From Pseudomonadota bacterium (GTDB lineage: Bacteria; Pseudomonadota; Gammaproteobacteria; Steroidobacterales; Steroidobacteraceae), in contig JAEWBG010000103.1 of the NCBI GenBank assembly GCA_023391335.1, forward strand, positions 1 to 33,219: a stretch of DNA of 33,219 bases, read 5' to 3'. The position numbers and the translations under genes are program-made. Of this stretch, positions 14,500 to 23,376 are shown one piece after another; the first letter of the stretch is position 1, and every line of letters begins with the position of its first letter. The notes beneath the pieces are model-generated. The model searched no databases. It was not told the origin of the DNA and saw only the letters and a program-made list of their open reading frames with translations.

Positions 14500-16053
14500 A
14501 TGCGTTTCTTCCCGCCGGCACGGCAGCTTGCCTCTGCGATATGCATCCTCGCGAGCCTCCTGTCATATGAGGCTCTGGGCGCGAACATCGGCGGGTCGAT
14601 TCGGTTCAGCGACGAGAGATTCTCCGTCAGCATCGATTCGATCGGACAAGCTTTACGGCTCAGTTCCCGCGGCTGCAACAACTTCGATTTGATCCTGCAT
14701 CCCGCCGACCGCGCAGCCGGGATGGCGCTCCGAGATAGCAACGGCCGAAGCCTAGGCACGATCGGCAACGAGCGCACGATCGAGACACGAACCTGCGGCG
14801 CCGAGCGGTACAGCACTGAGATTTTATTTGGTGCGCCAACACGAACGACGTGGACACCGCAGGCAGAAGAACTCGTCGGTGCGACGAAGGTGAAGTACTC
14901 CGCGCGCCTAACACCGGTGCAGATGCGGTTCGACCCACCGATCGAGATCAGCGTGTACGAGAAGAACTCGCGTTCGCGGCCCATCAGGATCGCCAACGTC
15001 GCAACAGCAGAGTTCCAGTCGTCGTTGCCGGTCGACTACAGCGCGAACGCGCTGCATTTCTCCACGCGTGCCGGAACGATCCAACGCACCGGCGGCTTCA
15101 CCGCCGACGATGAGTTCTTCCTAGAATCCGAATCTCAACTATTCGCGCGGCCTGAGAACGGCCAAGGCGAGCAAATCACGTTCGAAGCACCGAGCGACAC
15201 GCAACCCACCTCTTTGAGCCTGTACTACGCGATGGGCGGGCCGCACATCCTCGCGTTCACCGCCGATGAGCGACAGCGCGAGCCGACACCGGTCAAAAGC
15301 CTACGCGTCGATGACGAGCAACTGCTCATGCCTCGTTTTGCGATCACACGATCGGAGCCATTGATCGTCAAGCGCGGATTCTTCCGTTTCGCATCCGGCG
15401 AACAGATGGGATCTGGCACGGTTCAAATCGCACTTGGCTCCGCAGGCTCGGTCGTGAATCGCGCACGCGTAACGAGTTCAGAACCGACGTCGTTGCAAGT
15501 TGCATCTTCTGCGGCTGGACCGTTCTCGCCTTCGTTAGATCTCACGAAGATCTCCGGCGGATCGCCTGTCGACATCGCGCTGCAGGTTCGCATTCCGGCA
15601 AACGCCGATGTGGGCGCGCACAACTTCGATCTGACGGTGACCAGCGAAGGCGGTTTGAAACGCACGGTCTCGATCACCGTGAATGTTTCCGATCCGTATG
15701 CCGTCGCTAGGACGACGCTGCTCACAGTGATGGTCTTGAGCCTCATTGCCGCCGTGGCTTGGACGCTCATCAAGCGCCGCCGCATTACAACCCAAGCAGC
15801 CGATGCGCGCTCCGTGTTTTTCCAAAAGCACTACGGTGACTATTCGGAGGTTCGCGAACGGATCGAAACCGCACTCGCCAGCGACTCAGGTTGGCTGAAG
15901 GCGGACGAAATCTTCAGGGACTTCGAACAGCGCGGACTGCATACCGTCTTCACCCCTCAGCGATGGAATGGCATCCGCGATCTCGAGCGACAGCAAAAAG
16001 GACGCGAGGCGCTTGAAGCGCTAGATCGCGCGTTAGGGCAATTGGAAGGGTGA
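14500..16053 (+). CDS. Unrecognised single-pass membrane protein with large exported domain
   Basis: This 517-residue protein has a clear topology but no family I recognise. A signal peptide (1 to about 27, EALGA) leads into a beta-rich exported region (28-400). That region contains two cysteines (C60 and C99) placed to form a disulfide, and its last part (about 280-397) has Ig-like or CARDB-like strand patterns ending in SITVNVSDPY. A single membrane helix (about 404-424) is followed by RRR as a cytoplasmic anchor, then a 90-residue charged, helical tail (430-517). This is a type I receptor-like layout. No kinase, cyclase, methyl-accepting or sigma-binding motif is visible in the tail. The neighbours give no functional hint. 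Confidence 0.6.
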   Translation: MRFFPPARQLASAICILASLLSYEALGANIGGSIRFSDERFSVSIDSIGQALRLSSRGCNNFDLILHPADRAAGMALRDSNGRSLGTIGNERTIETRTCGAERYSTEILFGAPTRTTWTPQAEELVGATKVKYSARLTPVQMRFDPPIEISVYEKNSRSRPIRIANVATAEFQSSLPVDYSANALHFSTRAGTIQRTGGFTADDEFFLESESQLFARPENGQGEQITFEAPSDTQPTSLSLYYAMGGPHILAFTADERQREPTPVKSLRVDDEQLLMPRFAITRSEPLIVKRGFFRFASGEQMGSGTVQIALGSAGSVVNRARVTSSEPTSLQVASSAAGPFSPSLDLTKISGGSPVDIALQVRIPANADVGAHNFDLTVTSEGGLKRTVSITVNVSDPYAVARTTLLTVMVLSLIAAVAWTLIKRRRITTQAADARSVFFQKHYGDYSEVRERIETALASDSGWLKADEIFRDFEQRGLHTVFTPQRWNGIRDLERQQKGREALEALDRALGQLEG

Positions 16054-16060
16054 CAGTACA

Positions 16061-16100
16061 GCGGATCGCTTCGCGATCGGGAAGGACTCCGTCGGGTCAG
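16061..16100 (+). repeat. Short hairpin-unit repeat (GGATCGC/GCGATC)
   Basis: GATCGC-TTC-GCGATC followed by GGGAAGGAC and GAC-TCC-GTC is the same unit type as the longer arrays at 22473-22580, 29931-30127 and 32550-32731. The first hairpin is the same as the first unit at 29931. Confidence 0.65.
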
Positions 16101-16333
16101 AGCGAGATTTCTCCTCTCGTCGTCCCCCGCGTAGGCGGGGACCCATCCGAATCAAGATAGCCTCCCGTCGACACGGGAGCGACGAACTCATCAGATGCAC
16201 CATCCTGTCAATCCTGTTCATCCTGTCCAAAATTCTCTTCCGAATGACCGTCCCTGCTCACTTACACATCACATCTGACACGAGCAGCGCACAGATTCTT
16301 CAGAACTCCGCGCCCTGAGTGGATATTTTCGAG

Positions 16334-16366
16334 TGACTACTGACTACTGACTACTGACTACTGACC
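16334..16366 (+). repeat. Tandem 7-mer repeat (TGACTAC x4)
   Basis: Four exact copies of TGACTAC plus a partial fifth are followed by GGTGACTAGTCA. A sister array with TGACTAG x4 lies at 32521-32548, and a short TGACTAC/TGACTGG remnant lies at about 22911-22925. The region is non-coding. Confidence 0.9.
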
Positions 16367-16536
16367 GGTGACTAGTCAGATGAGCTGTTGGCCACCTCTT
16401 ACCCAATGTGCCCGTGTCTCGATGGCGTTTCTTAGTCCTATAGCGAAGCACACGCGCGAGCATTGCTCTCAATCACTCACCTATTTCTTTGCGCGCTTTG
16501 TGTGACGTCCGACCCTCCGTGTACCCGCGGAGATCC

Positions 16537-18576
16537 TTACATCCTAGATGAGCGCAACTTCAGCACCGCCCACACGCTGCTGTACCGATCCGTCCAGCCT
16601 TTGAAGTCATCCGGCACTTTGATGTCTACAATCTGAGCATCCGCAAATTCAGCATCGTGCCAAAGCTCCTCATCGGACGTGATCAACACCCAGTAGCTCG
16701 CATCCGAAAGCGGGGTGGCACCGTCTGCCACGAGCTTCGCGGTGCGTTGGATTTTGTGCGCGGCACGCTCGCACACCCATTCGAGATTCAAGTACTTGTT
16801 TGACACATGAATGGCGAGTACGCCGTCCGGCTTTAGATGCCTGGCATAGAGCGCAAACGCCTCATTTGTGAGGAGATGAGTGGGCACCGCATCGCTCGAG
16901 AAAGCATCGACTGCGAGCACATCGAATTCCATCGGCGCTTGCGATTCGAGGGTCAGGCGTGCATCGCCCAAGAAGATCTTTACATCGGCTGATCGATCTT
17001 GTGCTGCTTGCAGGAACGTGAAGTCGTGTTGCGCGATGTCGAGGACGTCCGGATTGATTTCATAGATCGAGTACCGATCACGTGACCGTGCATAACTCGC
17101 CAACGTGCCGACCCCGAGCCCGATGACCCCGACTCGCATTGGGCCTGCCTTTTGCTTGGCCAGTAGCGCGCGTCCGACGCCGGAGCTCTGCGAGTAGTAC
17201 GACGTGGGCAGCAATCGCAGCGTGGGCTCGACGAACTGATAGCCGTGCCGAATCGTGCCATTGACCAGCGTGCGACGCGGACGGGCAGCTTCGACATACT
17301 CACGCACTTGTAGAACGCCATAGAAGTCGCGCTTCAAATTTAGGCTATACGCGCGCGATTGTTCTTCAGCGCGGAAGAGATATCCCGCAAGCGCCAGCAC
17401 GCCTGTGATCATCGCAATTCGCAGCGGCCACAACACCAACGTAGCGCCTCTGCGCCGCCACTGCGCGTACACCATCAATTCGGCGGTAACGAAGATCAGG
17501 ATCGGCAACTCCAGATACGAATCGAACAACATGGGCGCCAACAGCGTGACAAATGCGCCGCCCAGTGCGCCGCCGAACGCGATCAGCAGGTAAAAGCGAG
17601 TCAGATACTCCGGTGCAGGCGCACGCAGCGCGATTTCGCCGTGGCATCCCATACACACCACGAAAAGGGAACCCAAGTACATCGGAATGACAGTGGCGAT
17701 GTCCTGCTGCGTTTCGCTATTCGCGTACAGCCACGCTAGGCAACCCAGTGCCACGACCATCATCATGAAGAACGGGGTGCGCCGGTACAGCGGCTTGGCG
17801 CGAAAGTTCACGATGAACGTGAGCAGATAGATCGCCAAAGGCACAACCCAGAGCAACGGGATCGGTGCGATGTTCGTGGTGAGCTGTACGGTGGTCGCGG
17901 CCAGCAATGCGGAAGCGCATGCCGCAAACAAGATCCACAGCAGCATCTGCAAGGCCGCGGGTTTGGAATGCGCGATCGATTCAATCGGTGCGGCGGTGTC
18001 GAATGCGCGGCTTCGCCATCCCGTCCAAATGCAAAGTAGCGCGAATCCGACGAATGCGATGCTCCATACGATTGCGAGCGTGTGAGTATCGAACGTTGGC
18101 TCGAACAGCAGCGGAAAGCTCAGCAACGCGGCAAGCGAGCCGAAATTCGAGAGCGCAAACAGCCATAGCGGAATGGGACTCGCGTAACGGCGCACATACC
18201 AAGTCTGAATCAACGGGCTGGATGCGCTGAGCAAGAGAGAGGGCAAGCCCGCCGTGCTGGTCAGCACCAATAAGATCTGTAACGCAGGATTGTCGAACTG
18301 TTGTGTTCGCCAACTTTCTGCCGGAAGAATGGGCATCAGCGCGCAGCTCAACAGCAACAGTCCGCTGTGAATCCACACTTGTCGTCGGGCTGCAAGCTTG
18401 CTGAGCCCGTGCGCGTACGCGTATCCGCAGAGCAAGCACACTTGAAAGAAGAGCAGGGTGGCAATCCAGACTGACGACGTGCCGCCGAACCACGGCAGGA
18501 TCATCTTCGCGATGAGCGGCTGGACCAGGAACAGCAGACATGCGCTCAACGTAACGGTCGTGGCGTAGAGGAACAT
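16537..18576 (-). CDS. Fused multi-pass membrane / spermidine synthase-like protein
   Basis: This 679-residue fusion has an N-terminal membrane region (residues 1 to about 425) with around ten to twelve helices, opening with FLYATTVTLSACLLFLVQP and PWFGGTSSVWIATLLFFQ, the signature of MFS/spermidine-synthase fusion proteins. The C-terminal Rossmann domain (about 440-670) has the nucleotide-binding loop VGVIGLGVGTLASYA (near 480), YEINPDVLDIA, LGDARLTLE and DVLAVDAFSSDAVPTHLLT, as in polyamine synthases. Whether these fusions make polyamines or transfer another group is not settled, and the usual aspartates of true spermidine synthases are only partly matched. The protein is integral to the inner membrane. 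It is a single gene between two repeat islands. Confidence 0.85.
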   Translation of the reverse strand: MFLYATTVTLSACLLFLVQPLIAKMILPWFGGTSSVWIATLLFFQVCLLCGYAYAHGLSKLAARRQVWIHSGLLLLSCALMPILPAESWRTQQFDNPALQILLVLTSTAGLPSLLLSASSPLIQTWYVRRYASPIPLWLFALSNFGSLAALLSFPLLFEPTFDTHTLAIVWSIAFVGFALLCIWTGWRSRAFDTAAPIESIAHSKPAALQMLLWILFAACASALLAATTVQLTTNIAPIPLLWVVPLAIYLLTFIVNFRAKPLYRRTPFFMMMVVALGCLAWLYANSETQQDIATVIPMYLGSLFVVCMGCHGEIALRAPAPEYLTRFYLLIAFGGALGGAFVTLLAPMLFDSYLELPILIFVTAELMVYAQWRRRGATLVLWPLRIAMITGVLALAGYLFRAEEQSRAYSLNLKRDFYGVLQVREYVEAARPRRTLVNGTIRHGYQFVEPTLRLLPTSYYSQSSGVGRALLAKQKAGPMRVGVIGLGVGTLASYARSRDRYSIYEINPDVLDIAQHDFTFLQAAQDRSADVKIFLGDARLTLESQAPMEFDVLAVDAFSSDAVPTHLLTNEAFALYARHLKPDGVLAIHVSNKYLNLEWVCERAAHKIQRTAKLVADGATPLSDASYWVLITSDEELWHDAEFADAQIVDIKVPDDFKGWTDRYSSVWAVLKLRSSRM

Positions 18577-19582
18577 CGTTTGTTCTTATTACCGGCGCTT
18601 CCCTGAGGCCGAGTATGGCGGCATCCCTTCAGCAATTCACCTGGTAGGTTTGTTCTTAACGAGCCAAGGCTTACGGCATTGTCTGAACCTACCTTTCTCG
18701 TGAGGACTATGGAGGGAAGCGCTGGCGTCGGATTTCACACGGAGGGCACGGAGAGTGGGACGCAACACAAAACGCGCATGGAAAAGGTGAGTAAGTGAGG
18801 GCGCGCGGATGCTTGCGTGAGAGCTTCGCGTTCGGCAACAAGAACTCCACGGGGGGCACGCAGACATCAGGGCGAAGAGACGGAACGGGAAATGACTCCA
18901 CGGAGGACGCGGAGTTCTAATGTGCGCTGCGCGTGTCACGGGTACGTAAACGTCGCAGCTGGAGTCGCGCCTGTGACTTGAGACTCGTGACCGGATAAGA
19001 ATCTCACACAGAGCGCACAGAGTTAAAGAAATTCCGTCGCACCCGCGCAGGCGGGTGGCTATCTTGTGTTGATTAGTTTTGCTTTGCGCCGGAGCAGAAG
19101 TAAGAGATTCGCCAGGATGAACAGGATTGACAGGATGGTCGAAGCCAAGAGATCTGTTCTCGCTCTCATATTTCCTATTCAAGCTGGATGCGCGCGGTCG
19201 TGATGCGTTGCCGGTTCAGGTTGACGGCTCGCAGTCAGATAGCCACCTGCCTGCGCGGGTGCGACGGATTGTGTTGACTCTGTGCCCTGTGAGCTCTGTG
19301 TGAGTTTCTTCTCGTCGCGGCTCACAAGTCACGGGCCAGAATTTAGCGGTGATGCTGACCTACACAGCACAGCACACCACACCCGCGCAGCGTACGCATT
19401 CGACAACTCATCATCGTCTTTGCGCGCTTTGTGTTGTGTCCGGCCCTCGGTGTTCTCCGTGTGAACCTTCTATCTTCTTAAGAGCAAACCGACTATACAC
19501 AGCGAAGAAGTTGTTCGCTGTTGAGCTGCGCCCGTTCACGCGCAACGCGCTTTCACCTCATCACCTCATCACTTCGCCGCAG
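18577..19582. other. Gene-free repeat island 3
   Basis: About 1 kb has no convincing gene. It contains CACGGAG-type modules (about 18733-18756 and 18896-18920), the GGTGAGTAAGTGAGG segment (18785-18845), the composite repeat copy 2 (18998-19165), reverse copies of the GCGGGTG hairpin and CTCTGTG modules (19238-19310), another TTCTCCGTGTGAA module (19425-19475), and a CACCTCATCACCTCATCAC repeat (19552-19572) immediately after the stop of ompW. Confidence 0.6.
18998..19165 (+). repeat. Composite interspersed repeat, copy 2
   Basis: It has the same module order as 13495-13690: CACACAGAGCGCACAGAG, then CACCCGC-GCAG-GCGGGTG followed by GGCTATCTTGTGTT, a GGAGCAGAAGTAAGAGAT segment, then AGGATGAACAGGATTGACAG and GATGGTC. 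The following GATCTGTTCT-CTTTCAT-like tail also matches copy 1, so about 170 bp are shared. Confidence 0.75.
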
Positions 19583-20191
19583 CTAGAACTTCCTTCCGAG
19601 GGCCAATCCAAACGCAAACGGATCGATTTGAATGGTTCCGAAGCGTTCGCCATCGAGAGTTGCGCGCGTGTCGATGTCGAACCAGCGGGCGTCTGCATTG
19701 ATAAACCAATCATGACCTAAGTCGAGATCGAGACCGACCAGGGCAGTGAGGCCGGTGGACTCATGGAGATCCAACTTCTGACCCCCGAACGGTCCCATGG
19801 TTTTTTCTTTCGCAAATGCGGCTAGGGCGATTCCAACGCCCGCGTACGCACGAGCGCGCTGGGTCGTGTCGAGAACGTGATATTGAACACTGATCGTTGT
19901 CGGCAGTTCGCGTGCTTCCGCCACCTTCGTTCCATCTCGGAGGCGCATCTCATGGGTCATCGGTGTGGCGCCGAACATTTCGATGCCCCAATGCTTATCG
20001 AATAAATACGTCGCACCGAATGTGGCTGCGGCTGTGTCGTCGAGATGGATGACAGTATGGCTATTTTCTTTGGGCTGAAATGGATGAATGCCCATTCGAA
20101 AAATCCATTGCGGCACTTCCGCGACTTGCGCGGTCGCTGAGGCAGCGAGAAGCGAGGCGACAACGGCGGCCGAAAGAGTGCGCAGTTTCAT
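19583..20191 (-). CDS. ompW: OmpW-family outer membrane beta-barrel protein
   Basis: This 202-residue protein has a signal peptide (1-21, cleavage after ATA) and a small eight-stranded barrel. OmpW landmarks are the opening strand WIFRMGIHPFQPKENS, the central ATFGATYLFDKHWGIEMFGATP, the LPTTISVQYHVL-x-RAYAGVGIALAAF hairpin, and LGHDWFINADARWFDIDT followed by a final strand ending in the aromatic residue F (LALGRKF). OmpW forms a narrow hydrophobic channel for small non-polar compounds and in enterobacteria is induced by low oxygen and stress. It starts 32 bp after the alcohol dehydrogenase stop with a GGAG site, so the two form an operon with the dehydrogenase first. Confidence 0.9.
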   Translation of the reverse strand: MKLRTLSAAVVASLLAASATAQVAEVPQWIFRMGIHPFQPKENSHTVIHLDDTAAATFGATYLFDKHWGIEMFGATPMTHEMRLRDGTKVAEARELPTTISVQYHVLDTTQRARAYAGVGIALAAFAKEKTMGPFGGQKLDLHESTGLTALVGLDLDLGHDWFINADARWFDIDTRATLDGERFGTIQIDPFAFGLALGRKF

Positions 20192-20223
20192 TCGATTTAT
20201 GCTCCGTTGCCGTTCGCGAATTG

Positions 20224-21300
20224 CTAAGGAGTGATGGCGACTTTCAGCACGCCGTCGCGCTGGTTCGCGAACAGTTCATAGGCGGACTCGATCTGATCCA
20301 GCTTGAACCGATGGGTGACGAGCGGTTTGAGATCGGCACGTCGAGATGCGATGACATCCATCAACCGCCGCATGCGCTCTTTGCCTCCGGGGCACAGCGT
20401 GGTGATGATCTTGTGATCGCCCAGTCCCGCAGCGAACGCACCGAGCGGAATCGTCAAATCTTTCGAATACACGCCCAAGCTCGACAATGTGCCGCCCGGT
20501 CGAATCACTCGCAGTGCCGCTTCGAACGTAGGCTGCGTGCCCAGTGCTTCGATAGCCACGTCGACTCCGCGTCCGTTCGTGAGTTTCATGATTTCATCGA
20601 CGACATCTACTTTGCGGAAGTCGACGATGTGATCCGCACCGAGCCGTTGCGCGATGGCGGCGCGAGCCGGCACCGTTTCCACGCCGATAATCTTGGTGGC
20701 ACCCATGAGCTTTGCGCCGACGGTTGCGCACAAGCCGATCGGACCTTGTGCAAAGACGGCTACGACATCGCCGATCTGTACGCGGCCGCTCTGCGCGCCG
20801 CTGAATCCAGTGGACATGATGTCGGGGCACATCAGTACTTCTTCGTCCGTCAATTCATCGGGTACCGGTGCCAGATTGGCCATCGCATCGGGCACGCGCA
20901 CGTACTCGGCTTGGCAGCCGTCGATGGTGTTGCCGAACTTCCATCCGCCGATCGCCTTCCAGCCATGTGCGGTGCCGGCGCCATCTTGCGCGCCACATCC
21001 CGCCAGACACGCGTTGCTGTATCCACTCGGGGTGATCGCGCCCGCGATGACGCGTTGACCTTCACGGTAGCCTTCCACCGCCGATCCAAGTTTCTCGATC
21101 ACCCCAACCGGTTCGTGTCCCACGATGAGACCGGGCTTGACCGGATACTCGCCCTTCATGATGTGCACGTCGGTGCCGCAAATAGTGGTGGTCGTGATGC
21201 GAATCAGCGCATCAAGCGGTCCGATGTCCGGAATGGGGCGCTCGTCCAACGCGATCCGACCCGGCTTCACGAACACTGCCGCTCTCATCATCTTGGCCAT
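20224..21300 (-). CDS. Zinc-dependent alcohol dehydrogenase (MDR family)
   Basis: This 358-residue medium-chain dehydrogenase resembles NAD(P)-dependent secondary-alcohol dehydrogenases. Catalytic zinc ligands are C41 (ICGTD), H62 with E63 (GHEPVG) and probably D160. The structural-zinc lobe is reduced: only C98 and C102 remain of the usual four cysteines, as in the Clostridium/Thermoanaerobacter secondary-ADH group. The Rossmann loop is FAQGPIGLCA (about 183-192), followed by KIIGVETVPAR. The likely reaction is interconversion of small alcohols and ketones or aldehydes, providing a redox outlet. GAGGAGAAC lies about eight bases before the ATG. It is the promoter-proximal gene of an operon with ompW, and its promoter shares a 129-bp gap with the divergent kinase-like gene. 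Confidence 0.92.
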   Translation of the reverse strand: MAKMMRAAVFVKPGRIALDERPIPDIGPLDALIRITTTTICGTDVHIMKGEYPVKPGLIVGHEPVGVIEKLGSAVEGYREGQRVIAGAITPSGYSNACLAGCGAQDGAGTAHGWKAIGGWKFGNTIDGCQAEYVRVPDAMANLAPVPDELTDEEVLMCPDIMSTGFSGAQSGRVQIGDVVAVFAQGPIGLCATVGAKLMGATKIIGVETVPARAAIAQRLGADHIVDFRKVDVVDEIMKLTNGRGVDVAIEALGTQPTFEAALRVIRPGGTLSSLGVYSKDLTIPLGAFAAGLGDHKIITTLCPGGKERMRRLMDVIASRRADLKPLVTHRFKLDQIESAYELFANQRDGVLKVAITP

Positions 21301-21429
21301 CGAGATGTTCTCCTCAATTGATGCATAAGTATCGTCCGATGATCCGCATCGTAAAAACCGGAGATCCGCTTACCGTCTCCAGGATTTCACTGAACGCTGG
21401 AGCACTGCCGGAACGTAGAATGCGACTGC
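21301..21429. promoter_or_regulatory. Shared divergent control region (adh-ompW / kinase-like gene)
   Basis: These 129 bp separate two divergent starts and must hold both promoters. They contain CGATG-N5-CATCG (21337-21351) and GGAGA-N13-TCTCC (about 21360-21382) inverted repeats. A TTGATGCAT half-site (21318-21326) is only half of an FNR/CRP-type box, so no regulator can be named. Confidence 0.4.
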
Positions 21430-22452
21430 GTGCAAACGAATCGCGAACCGACTGCCGAGGACAAAGTTTCAGCACTGCTGAGAGCGGAGGCCTATCCAGA
21501 CAAGCCAGCGGCAGTGGAAGCGATCCAAACGCATTTCGCGTGGATCTTCCTGACCGAAGAGCACGCATACAAAATGAAGAAGGCGATGCGGGCGCCGGGA
21601 TTCGATCTCACGGACCTGGGAGCGAGGCATCAGACATGCCTTGCGGAGTTGAGATTGAATCGTCGCCTGGCGCCCGAGGTCTATCTTGAAGTCGTGCCGC
21701 TCACGCTGGATGAAAACGGCGCGTTAAAAATTCACGGTCGTGGCCGTGCAGTCGAGTGGTTGGTGAAGATGCGCCGGCTATCGCGCGATCTCTTTCTCGA
21801 TGTTGCGATCGAGAAAGGAACGGTAACCAAAGCGGCGGTGCAGGGTGTCGCTGCGATGCTCGCGGACTTCTATGTCTCGCAGCCGAATGCGAAACTCGAT
21901 CCAGATGCTTATCGCGCTCGTGTTGCCGCTCAAGTCGAGCAAAACGTGCTTGCGCTCGCTTCGCCCGCGCTGCACCTCGCGCAGCGATCCGTGACGGAGT
22001 TGGGGCGCTTGCAACGATGTGCATTGGATCTGCTTTCCGGTGAGATCAAAGATCGCGCGCGTCCTGCACATGTCATCGAGGCTCACGGCGATCTGCGTCC
22101 AGAGCACATCTACTTGGGGACGCCGCATTGCGTAATCGACTGCCTGGAGTTTTCCTACGACCTACGACTCTTCGACCCGTTTGAAGAGATAGCCTATCTC
22201 GCCGTCGAATGCGGACAGGCCGGCCACGAGTGGATCGCGGATCGTGTAGCCGACGCGTACCGCACTCGCAGCGGCGATTCGATTTCCTCCAGACTGATGA
22301 ATTTCTACAAGAGCAACCGCGCGGCGACCCGTGCAAAGATCATCGGTTGGCACTTGCTCGATGACGAACTGCGTTCTCTGCAGCCGTGGTCTCAAATCGC
22401 ACAGAAGTACTTGGATCTTGCTTTGTTGCATGCGAGTGAGGCGGAAACGTGA
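21430..22452 (+). CDS. Aminoglycoside-phosphotransferase-like kinase domain protein
   Basis: This 340-residue protein belongs to the COG2187-like branch of the APH/kinase superfamily. It opens with the family-specific HFAWIFLTEEHAYKMKKA (35-52), where K48 or K50 could bind ATP phosphates. AELRLNRRLAPEVYLEVVPLT follows, then the catalytic loop HGDLRPEHIYL (219-229) with D221 as base, and the metal-binding CVIDCLEFSYDLRLFDPFEE. It lacks the C-terminal P-loop kinase that the paralogue at 30772-32388 carries, and is about 35% shorter. No substrate is known for this branch, and antibiotic modification should not be assumed. The start is GTG; the conserved region begins about 30 residues in. It diverges from the adh-ompW operon. 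Confidence 0.82.
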   Translation: MQTNREPTAEDKVSALLRAEAYPDKPAAVEAIQTHFAWIFLTEEHAYKMKKAMRAPGFDLTDLGARHQTCLAELRLNRRLAPEVYLEVVPLTLDENGALKIHGRGRAVEWLVKMRRLSRDLFLDVAIEKGTVTKAAVQGVAAMLADFYVSQPNAKLDPDAYRARVAAQVEQNVLALASPALHLAQRSVTELGRLQRCALDLLSGEIKDRARPAHVIEAHGDLRPEHIYLGTPHCVIDCLEFSYDLRLFDPFEEIAYLAVECGQAGHEWIADRVADAYRTRSGDSISSRLMNFYKSNRAATRAKIIGWHLLDDELRSLQPWSQIAQKYLDLALLHASEAET

Positions 22453-22472
22453 ACGGCGATTTGAGATTGAAA

Positions 22473-22580
22473 GACGGACGACTTTGTCGTCAGTAAGGCC
22501 TTCGGCAGGAGGGACGCGTTGCGTCAGGATAAAAAATGGGAAGGACGGACGCTTCGCGTCGAGAAGGACGGACGTCGGGA
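22473..22580 (+). repeat. Tandem hairpin array, copy A
   Basis: Successive units are GACGAC-TTT-GTCGTC (22477-22491), GGCC-TTC-GGC, GACGC-GTT-GCGTC (22513-22525), GACGC-TTC-GCGTC (22548-22560) and GACGTC, joined by CAGGA/AAGGAC/GGGA linkers. The stem sequence differs from unit to unit yet stays complementary. The same units recur at 29931-30127 and 32550-32731. Confidence 0.8.
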
Positions 22581-22584
22581 CAGA

Positions 22585-22668
22585 AAAGAATAAGAGGCGA
22601 GCCCTTCGGGCAAGGTAGCCGTTGGCAGGCGAGCCCTGCGGGCAGGGAAGCCTAGCGGCAGGCCAGAG
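22585..22668 (+). repeat. GGCGAGCC hairpin module, copy 1
   Basis: AAGAATAAGAGGCGAGCCC is followed by GAGCCC-TTC-GGGC, AGGTAGCCGTTGGCAGGC, GAGCCC-TGC-GGGC and GGGAAGCCTAGCGGC. It is near-identical to 32732-32816, and both copies directly follow a hairpin array, so array and module move or evolve as one block. Confidence 0.75.
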
Positions 22669-23105
22669 TGAAGACTGAAGAGGGTAGCCATTGGTCCGCA
22701 CGGGACTTCCCGCAGAGTCGCACACGATCTGCTGGGTCGCAGGCGAGCGCTGCGCGCAGGCCAGAACAGACTTGTCCTTCCGGTCTCCGTGGTCTCCGCG
22801 CTCTCCGTGGAGATCTTTTCCGAACCGAAGCCGAACACAAGATTGCCACCCGCCTGCGCTGGTGCGACGGATTGTTTGGACTCTGTGCGCTCTGTGGAAA
22901 TTCTTGGGTGACTACTGACTGGTGACCTGAAAGAGGGGGATTCTCATATCCCAATGTTCCCCGTGGAGGTTCTTCCGTCGGACGCAACGCAAAGCCCGCA
23001 TAGACAGACGGAGTAGTGCAAAAGGAAGAACTCTTGGACAGGATGAACAGGATTAACAGGATGGTACGAGGTGCACAATCACCACCAGCACAAGCCCGAC
23101 AGGTC

Positions 23106-23190
23106 TGCTTCTGTCCTGCCGTGAGGCCCTCCTGATCCGAAAGGATCCTTCCTGCCGAAGGCCTTCCTGACGACGCAGTCGTCCGTCGTT
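23106..23190 (-). repeat. Tandem hairpin array, reverse copy
   Basis: Read on the minus strand: GACGAC-TGC-GTCGTC, CAGGAAGGCC-TTC-GGC, AGGAAGGATCC-TTTC-GGATC, CAGGAGGGCC and CAGGACAGAAG. These are the same unit types and linkers as the plus-strand arrays, with a new stem (GATCC/GGATC). Confidence 0.75.
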
Positions 23191-23376
23191 ACACTGACGT
23201 ACCGGATACTTCACGCGCAGCGCACACGTTCATTCGATCTCCGTGCCTCTCCGTGTGAAATCCGATTCCCGTTTCTGACCACAAACCTCCCCGCCTTTTC
23301 CACCGAACTCCGCCGCTGGCCTTCGCAGATCGTGGCTATCCCCTAGCGCTACTCGGGATATGCGATTCGTGTTAGC

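Larger units (their letters stand above)
16054..16536. other. Gene-free repeat island 2
   Basis: This stretch has no gene. In order it holds hairpin units (16061-16100), a CCCCGC/GCGGGG hairpin (about 16123-16141), CTCCCGT/ACGGGAG (16162-16179) next to the GGCTATCTTG word (reverse strand), the ACAGGAT repeat in reverse (about 16200-16230), a TCACAC-rich segment, the 7-mer tandem repeat (16334-16366), and a CTCCG/CGGAG hairpin (16515-16532) just after the stop of the minus-strand transporter gene, where it could end transcription. Confidence 0.6.

Noticed and set aside
18637..19182. 181-codon open frame on the minus strand
   Set aside because: It is made entirely of repeat modules; peptides such as DHPVNPVHPGESLTS come from the ACAGGAT repeat and recur wherever that repeat occurs.
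20080..21321. 413-codon open frame on the plus strand
   Set aside because: It is antisense to ompW and the alcohol dehydrogenase, both of which have clear family motifs and signals; the product is low-complexity R/H/D-rich.
21318..21335. FNR/CRP box between adh and the kinase-like gene
   Set aside because: Only the TTGAT half matches; the second half (AAGTA) does not fit ATCAA, so the site is not claimed despite the attractive context.
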